Program-made: the position numbers and the translations under genes
From: Massilia putida
GTDB lineage: Bacteria > Pseudomonadota > Gammaproteobacteria > Burkholderiales > Burkholderiaceae_D
Length of the DNA: 64,000 nucleotides
Assembly (NCBI RefSeq): GCF_001941825.1
Contig: NZ_CP019038.1
Span: 5,642,001 to 5,706,000, forward strand
Direction of reading: 5' to 3'
Notes under the pieces: model-generated
Databases searched by the model: none
Told to the model about the DNA's origin: nothing
Seen by the model: the letters and a program-made list of their open reading frames with translations, nothing else
In this document: one piece after another, positions 59,959 to 64,000 of the stretch
Numbering within the stretch: position 1 is the first letter of the stretch
Layout: the number at the start of each line of letters is the position of its first letter

Positions 59959-59994
59959 ATGGCATTGAATCTGGCGAAGGCCGTACTCGCGTAA
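59959..59994 (+). other. Very short ORF with a strong RBS, possible truncated gene
   Basis: ATG GCA TTG ... TAA codes 11 residues (MALNLAKAVLA). AAGGGG lies six bases before the ATG, 10 bp after the CD-NTase stop. It may be the truncated first codons of a lost fourth operon gene, at the boundary with the opposing phage-like block. A functional leader peptide is less likely. Confidence 0.3.
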
Positions 59995-60007
59995 CGGCCT
60001 GATTGTG

Positions 60008-60298
60008 TTATTCGAGATGGCCTACAACATCGAGACGTTCATCCCCGCGCTGAAACGCTCCAAACCACGCCGTGCGGGAATCGGTGCGAGCTAGGCTCAC
60101 CAGCAAGGCAAATCCCTCGCAACCCCGCCCCTCGGCTGTGGAGAAGTCGGTGGTGTCGAACTTGGCCTCGCGAACGAGCGTAGTCGCGACGGATTTCATG
60201 GCGTACTCGAACAAATCGAGCAGGTTTGCCTGCGTGTTGGTGTCGATGTTGCGTGCAGAGACGTCATCGATGATGGCCTTCTTGTATCGGTTGCTCAT
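60008..60298 (-). CDS. Hypothetical protein
   Basis: 96 residues from MSNRYKKAIIDDVSARNIDT. Not recognised. Soluble mixed fold; the central FEYAMKSVATTLVREAKFDT and EGFALLVSLARTDSRTAWFG are plausible secondary-structure elements. It is the last gene of the minus-strand block; 172 bp separate it from the holin gene, with no feature seen there. Confidence 0.55.
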   Translation of the reverse strand: MSNRYKKAIIDDVSARNIDTNTQANLLDLFEYAMKSVATTLVREAKFDTTDFSTAEGRGCEGFALLVSLARTDSRTAWFGAFQRGDERLDVVGHLE

Positions 60299-60470
60299 GG
60301 GATGTGCTCCGTTGTTGATATGGGTGACATGAACGCTCTGTTCGGAGGTGAAGCCAAGCGCTTCCATGCCTTTCCTGGTTCGGGCGTTGCGAAGCAGCAA
60401 AGGTGACCCGCATTGCACAAACCATCTGGCCCCGATCGCCAGCGGAACGCGTCAATCAACAGCCGATCGT

Positions 60471-60848
60471 TTAAGCTGCCCCGTTCACCCGCTCCGCAAC
60501 ATGCAGCCCACCCAGGCCCAGCATGCCAAGCGTGAGCGTGGCCAGCGGCCCAAGGTCGAGCGACGGCAGGTTGAGCGGATGGCCGGCAGCAGCAGCCACC
60601 GCATTCGTGAGCGGCCCGCCAACGAAGTTCCAGAAATACCCCGCGACGCACACCCAGCCCAGCCCCCCGCGCCAGTGTTGCAGTGGGTCCGAGCTCTGCG
60701 CCTCCGCCTTGTCGATGTCGGTCTGCGTCTGAATGAGCGCCAGCGTCGCTGCCAGCTTGGCCTTGTCCTCCTCGGTCTTGTCGGGGAAGAACATGCCGAT
60801 GATGCTCTTGGCGGCTTCCGCCGCCGTGCCGATGCCGGTGATGTCCAT
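60471..60848 (-). CDS. 3TM-type phage holin family protein
   Basis: 125 residues from ATG 60848, with AGGAGA upstream. After a helical N-terminus (EDKAKLAATLALIQTQTDID) come hydrophobic segments typical of Holin_3TM (GLGWVCVAGYFWNFVGGPLT, LATLTLGMLGLGGLHVAERV). Holins permeabilise the inner membrane for endolysin release. It lies 11 bp after the DUF5675 gene stop, forming a lysis-like pair. Confidence 0.78.
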   Translation of the reverse strand: MDITGIGTAAEAAKSIIGMFFPDKTEEDKAKLAATLALIQTQTDIDKAEAQSSDPLQHWRGGLGWVCVAGYFWNFVGGPLTNAVAAAAGHPLNLPSLDLGPLATLTLGMLGLGGLHVAERVNGAA

Positions 60849-60859
60849 GGTGGATCTCC

Positions 60860-61336
60860 TCAAGCGTGGCAGGCGGCAGGTTCGCAACCCTGCGCCCATT
60901 GATAGCTGACGGTGTGCTCACCGCTGCCGACGAATGCAATCAGCTTGGCCAGCGTCACGCGGCTGTCGAGGATGGCGAGTTGCCCATGCCCGTCGTCATT
61001 GGCCAGCGACCCGTAGCGGCTGCCGACCAGCGTGCAGCCATGCACCTGAGTTTCCATGCCTTGCGACACGTCACCCGCAAAGTTGCCGCAGTGGATCAGG
61101 CAGTTCTGCCGGCCATGTTTGTCTTCCAGGCGCAGCACGTCACAGTCGAGATGATCGGAATGCCAGATCGTCGCGCGGTAGCTGTCGTCGATGACGCAGG
61201 ACACCCCCGGCGTGTTGTCCTGCCAAGGCAGTTCCAGCGTGAGGCAGGTGAAGGTTTCACCTACCGGGTTCGTGGCGACCAGTTCGCCCGGGGTGCCGCT
61301 GGCCGTGGATTGTTTTCGGGTGATGACGATGTTCAT
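60860..61336 (-). CDS. DUF5675-family protein
   Basis: 158 residues from ATG 61336. The pattern CLTLELPWQDNTPGVSCVID, then DSYRATIWHSDHL and NCLIHCGNFAGDVSQG with GCTLVGSRYG is that of DUF5675 (PF18925), common in phages and mobile elements next to lysis genes. The conserved His/Cys in CLIHCGN suggests an enzyme, perhaps acting on peptidoglycan; this is inference. Its start overlaps the stop of the previous small gene (ATGA). Confidence 0.8.
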   Translation of the reverse strand: MNIVITRKQSTASGTPGELVATNPVGETFTCLTLELPWQDNTPGVSCVIDDSYRATIWHSDHLDCDVLRLEDKHGRQNCLIHCGNFAGDVSQGMETQVHGCTLVGSRYGSLANDDGHGQLAILDSRVTLAKLIAFVGSGEHTVSYQWAQGCEPAACHA

Positions 61337-61614
61337 TTGAAGCCTCCGCTCTTGGTAAAGGTGTAGCCGGCCAGGGCCAGAAGGCCAGCGATCAAAATGC
61401 GTTTGAGCCAACCGACCACGCCGCGCCCGATCACGCGTTCGAACTGCGCCTGCAGCGCATCGGACAGGGCTTGGGACAACACCGGCGCCGATTTCTCGAA
61501 CGCCTCGCACAGGGCATCCGCCAGGGCCTGCCGGTCGCTTTCCGACAGCACGCCGCCGGTATGGCGGTCGGTATGCGAGCCGATGGGACGGCCGCATTCA
61601 CAGACATCGCTCAT
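61333..61614 (-). CDS. Small membrane-anchored hypothetical protein
   Basis: 93 residues. The N-terminus is Cys-rich (MSDVCECGRPIGSHTDRHTG), a possible metal site. The middle is helical (SDRQALADALCEAFEKSAPV) and the C-terminus has one membrane segment (ILIAGLLALAGYTFTKSGGF). It is coupled to the DUF5675 gene by an ATGA overlap. It could be a spanin- or antiholin-like lysis accessory, but nothing diagnostic is seen. Confidence 0.6.
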   Translation of the reverse strand: MSDVCECGRPIGSHTDRHTGGVLSESDRQALADALCEAFEKSAPVLSQALSDALQAQFERVIGRGVVGWLKRILIAGLLALAGYTFTKSGGFK

Positions 61615-61676
61615 GTCTGACTCCTCTCGTTGAAATGTGGAATGCCGCCGGAGCCGGTATCACGGCCCGGTCGGAC

Positions 61677-62348
61677 CTATTCGGGGTAGCGCCCCTCGCG
61701 TAGCCACTTGACCGCGATCCATTTCTCGCCGTCGACGACGGCATTGCCGCTGTGCAGCGTCAGTGGATCGAGCTGGCCGTCCGCCGTGCGGTATGAGAAA
61801 AAGCAGGCATTGCCTTGGACGGCTGCCACCTTGACGCCGGCACGCGGGAATTCCGTTTCCCCGCCGAAGGGAACGGTGTTCAGATAGGCGATGAAGGTGG
61901 CGATGCGTTGGCCGCCGTTTTCCGGCCGGACGATGTCGGCGGACGACGGACTCTCCGGCGGAAAGTAGTCCCAGTGCGGGACGTAGTGCTGGCTTGGCAG
62001 GTAGTGCAACACCTGCAGTCCTTCGCCGTTTTCCGGGGGGATACCGGAGAGCTCCGCGATGTGAAGCTCGATGTCCGCCACCAGTGCAACTTCCCCGCGC
62101 CGGAAATGGCACCCGGAGCTGGTGCGCGTGTCGTCGATGCGCACCCCTTCGGCATGGTGCACGACCGACGATCGCTTCATGCGCGGGCGGGCCAGATCGA
62201 TCAGGGAGCGGCAGGCGTCCTCGTCCAGAAACCCGCCCAGCACGACGATGTTGGGAGCCTTGACCGCCATCAGCACCTGGTGCCGACGCCCCGCAATGCA
62301 CAGTGGCGCATCGGAGTACGTCAACTGGACGCTGGCAGGATCATTCAT
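61677..62348 (-). CDS. 2OG-Fe(II) oxygenase (prolyl 4-hydroxylase-like)
   Basis: 223 residues from MNDPASVQLTYSD. The double-stranded beta-helix has the iron triad HYVPHWDYF (H-x-D) and LDPLTLHSGNAVVDGEKW (distal His and the 2-oxoglutarate-binding Lys). RIDDTRTSSGCHFRRGE and TFIAYLNTVPFGGETEFP are typical of P4H-type enzymes. It hydroxylates a protein or small substrate not identifiable here. The ATG overlaps the preceding cupin gene by 8 bp. Confidence 0.88.
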   Translation of the reverse strand: MNDPASVQLTYSDAPLCIAGRRHQVLMAVKAPNIVVLGGFLDEDACRSLIDLARPRMKRSSVVHHAEGVRIDDTRTSSGCHFRRGEVALVADIELHIAELSGIPPENGEGLQVLHYLPSQHYVPHWDYFPPESPSSADIVRPENGGQRIATFIAYLNTVPFGGETEFPRAGVKVAAVQGNACFFSYRTADGQLDPLTLHSGNAVVDGEKWIAVKWLREGRYPE

Positions 62349-63051
62349 GACGTGCAGCCGACAGATAGGTGCGGTTGAGCATCGGGTGATCCTGATCGGT
62401 CGGCCCCCAATCGCCATCCGGGTGGAAAGCGATGACGTCGAGCCGCTGATCGTCCGTCCGGAAGCGATGCAGCTCGCGCTCCTCGATGCAGAACAAGGTG
62501 CCGGCGGTCAGCGGGATCTCGCGATCCGCGAAGCAGGCAAAGCCGGAACCGCTGGCGACCACGCCCAGGCGGATCGAAGGATGGATGTGAAACGACTGGC
62601 GCACGCCAGCCGGGAACGACAGATGGTTCAGGCTCGGGTCGCCCTTGCGCGGCGGATAGACCAGCAGCGAATCCGAGCAGTTGTCGATGTAGCACAGCCG
62701 TCCCGAGGCCTCGATCGGGCCGCCGACGAGTCCCTGCCCACGAAAGCCATGCCGGATCACGGCGAAGACCTGGGCGTCATCGTCCTCGCCCAGAAGCAGC
62801 GTGGCCGGCTCGCTGCCGGTGGCGTGGCAGAAATACTGCCACTGGCCTGCCTGGCGCAAAATCTTCGGTTCATCCGCGTTGCCCGCGCCCGCGATGATCG
62901 AGGCCGCCTGATCGGCGTGGCCGGCAACGACGAAGCCATACAGCGTGCAAAACGGCGGGACGGTGATGTGATCCTTGATCGGCCTGGATAGCAACCAGGC
63001 CTGGCACGGGTACATGCTGTGCCGGGCGTCGATATAGGCGCCGGTTTTCAT
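62341..63051 (-). CDS. Cupin-domain protein
   Basis: 236 residues. The C-terminal half is a cupin barrel (RQSFHIHPSIRLGVVASGSG, TAGTLFCIEERELHRFRTDD) with H-x-H and later His in metal-site positions. The N-terminal half (PPFCTLYGFVVAGHADQAAS) is not recognised. No DNA-binding domain is seen, so it is probably an enzyme or binding protein working with the adjacent oxygenase, with which it overlaps by 8 bp. Confidence 0.75.
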   Translation of the reverse strand: MKTGAYIDARHSMYPCQAWLLSRPIKDHITVPPFCTLYGFVVAGHADQAASIIAGAGNADEPKILRQAGQWQYFCHATGSEPATLLLGEDDDAQVFAVIRHGFRGQGLVGGPIEASGRLCYIDNCSDSLLVYPPRKGDPSLNHLSFPAGVRQSFHIHPSIRLGVVASGSGFACFADREIPLTAGTLFCIEERELHRFRTDDQRLDVIAFHPDGDWGPTDQDHPMLNRTYLSAARHE

Positions 63052-63053
63052 GA

Positions 63054-63380
63054 TCAGGCCCCCGTTTTGGTGGTGTTGACGACGATGCCGTTGGCCTTGT
63101 TGTAGGCGCTGGCCGCGCTGGAGACCTTGCCCAGGTCACCGCTGTTGGCGGCCTGAAAGCTGTCATAGGCCTCCTGGCTTTCCCAGACGGTGGTCGTGGT
63201 CTTGGTCAGCCCGTCGGCCGACATCTCGACCGACCGGGACTGCACGGCCGGATGCGTGCGCACGGCGTGGCCGACGTTGGCGATCGCGGTTGCGACCTCG
63301 GGATCGAGATTGGCGCTGTCTTTGAAGACGGGCACGTCGCTGGCCGGGCGCGTGGTGGTTTTGGTGACGGTGAAAGACAT
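63054..63380 (-). CDS. Hypothetical protein
   Basis: 108 residues from MSFTVTKTTTRPASDVPVFK, with a GGAGGA upstream. The pattern HPAVQSRSVEMSADGLTKTT, then TVWESQEAYDSFQAANSG, resembles a dimeric alpha-beta barrel (ABM-like) or a phage decoration protein. Neither is convincing. It lies 2 bp upstream of the cupin gene and is clearly part of the same operon. Confidence 0.6.
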   Translation of the reverse strand: MSFTVTKTTTRPASDVPVFKDSANLDPEVATAIANVGHAVRTHPAVQSRSVEMSADGLTKTTTTVWESQEAYDSFQAANSGDLGKVSSAASAYNKANGIVVNTTKTGA

Positions 63381-63462
63381 GGCTATTCCTCCTTCGGAAG
63401 GATGGGTTGAACAAATGGGGGCGGCGCGGGCCGCGAATCGAAAAACGAACGGAGCGACGCGT

Positions 63463-64000
63463 TCAGTCAGAAAGGACAAACGCCTGCAAGCCGGCCTGAT
63501 CGACCGGCGCGCCATCGGTGGTGATGGCAGCCACCGGCGGATACTTGAAGACCTTGCACAGCGAGCCGATCTTCATCTTGGTCAGATAGCTTTGATCGCC
63601 GGTGAACGCGACGATGTAGCGCTTGGCCGGCATCTTGTAGGTGTCGATGCCGGCGCCCAGTTTGTCGGCGGGATGCGTGAGGCTCCAGCGTTGGAACGCC
63701 TCGGTGTCGAAGAAATGCCGGACCTTGCCGAGCAATGCGCGGTAGTCCGAGCCCGGCGGCTCATAGAGCAGATGCCGGTACTTCACGTGCTGCCATTTCT
63801 GGGAGAAGTTCCACCACCACAGAAAGTCCTGGGCGCTGACCAGGGGGTACGGGGCCTCGTCGGCGATCGGCGCATAGCGCCGATAGATCGCGGCGCCGGT
63901 CTCGGCGTCCCCGGCGATGCTGCCGAACAGGCGAGGCAGGACCAGGGCATGCGACTGCGCCAGGCTGTCGAAGCCTAGTCGCCGCGTGGCTTCGAGCATC
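63463..64000 (-). CDS. Unidentified protein (5' end may lie outside window)
   Basis: At least 178 residues; an ATG sits at 63999 but the frame is open to the window edge. A distinctive aromatic stretch DFLWWWNFSQKWQHVKYRHL lies in the middle, and QRWSLTHPADKLG and TYKMPAKRYIVAF follow. The aromatic stretch recalls asparagine synthetase-like C-terminal regions, but this is only an impression. It is the most upstream visible gene of the minus-strand block. Confidence 0.55.
   Translation of the reverse strand, partial: MLEATRRLGFDSLAQSHALVLPRLFGSIAGDAETGAAIYRRYAPIADEAPYPLVSAQDFLWWWNFSQKWQHVKYRHLLYEPPGSDYRALLGKVRHFFDTEAFQRWSLTHPADKLGAGIDTYKMPAKRYIVAFTGDQSYLTKMKIGSLCKVFKYPPVAAITTDGAPVDQAGLQAFVLSD

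Overview
The window is GC-rich, gene-dense bacterial DNA. Protein content (NagB-II-type GlcNAc catabolism, GspA/GspB, CbpA/CbpM, FliT, a HubP/FimV-like protein, many secreted hydrolases) suggests a betaproteobacterium of the Oxalobacteraceae, most likely Massilia or a close relative. This is inferred from protein character; no rRNA or tRNA gene is present to confirm it.

Layout. 1-8050: GlcNAc/chitin-derived sugar catabolism on the minus strand (nagK, nagA, a SIS-type deaminase, a GH3 hexosaminidase) behind a near-consensus promoter. Next to the promoter are GGTATT repeats that also occur before a GntR/HutC regulator gene at the left edge. A flavoprotein and a TPR protein lie between regulator and operon. 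8180-12000: four small minus-strand genes separated by copies of a ~100-bp repeat with inverted ends, one copy split by an IS1182-family element. 12041-19144: minus-strand housekeeping and envelope genes (AI-2E transporter, HtpX, GFA protein, CocE hydrolase, GIN-domain protein). 19363-25422: plus-strand block with gspA-gspB, mobB, a yjfB-like gene, and a bufferin-type RiPP locus whose two maturation proteins are fused. 25459-47086: mixed chromosomal genes (S4 protein, fumC, FimV-like protein, HxlR regulator behind a structured RNA, fliT, M13 and S9 peptidases, MATE pump, cytochromes c, cbpA-cbpM, Nramp transporter, tandem DJ-1/PfpI genes, XRE-cupin regulator, GNAT).

47087-59994 is an accessory defence island: a Fic protein with an apparently leaderless promoter, two small HTH proteins, then an overlapping gene train (XRE-ImmA/IrrE protease, PIN protein, hsdM, hsdS, hsdR) that runs directly into a SLATT membrane protein and a CD-NTase-type nucleotidyltransferase. 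The last pair looks like a minimal CBASS module attached to a type I restriction-modification operon. 60008-64000 is a tightly packed minus-strand block with a phage-type holin, a DUF5675 protein, a 2OG-Fe(II) oxygenase and a cupin protein, probably prophage-derived.

Three sigma-28 (FliA) promoters with the exact 11-bp spacer precede the yjfB-like gene, the FimV-like gene and fliT, tying these dispersed genes to the motility regulon. The observations most worth following are the fused bufferin maturase, the SLATT/CD-NTase pair on the restriction operon, the repeat-bordered small-gene array, and the structured RNA before the HxlR gene.
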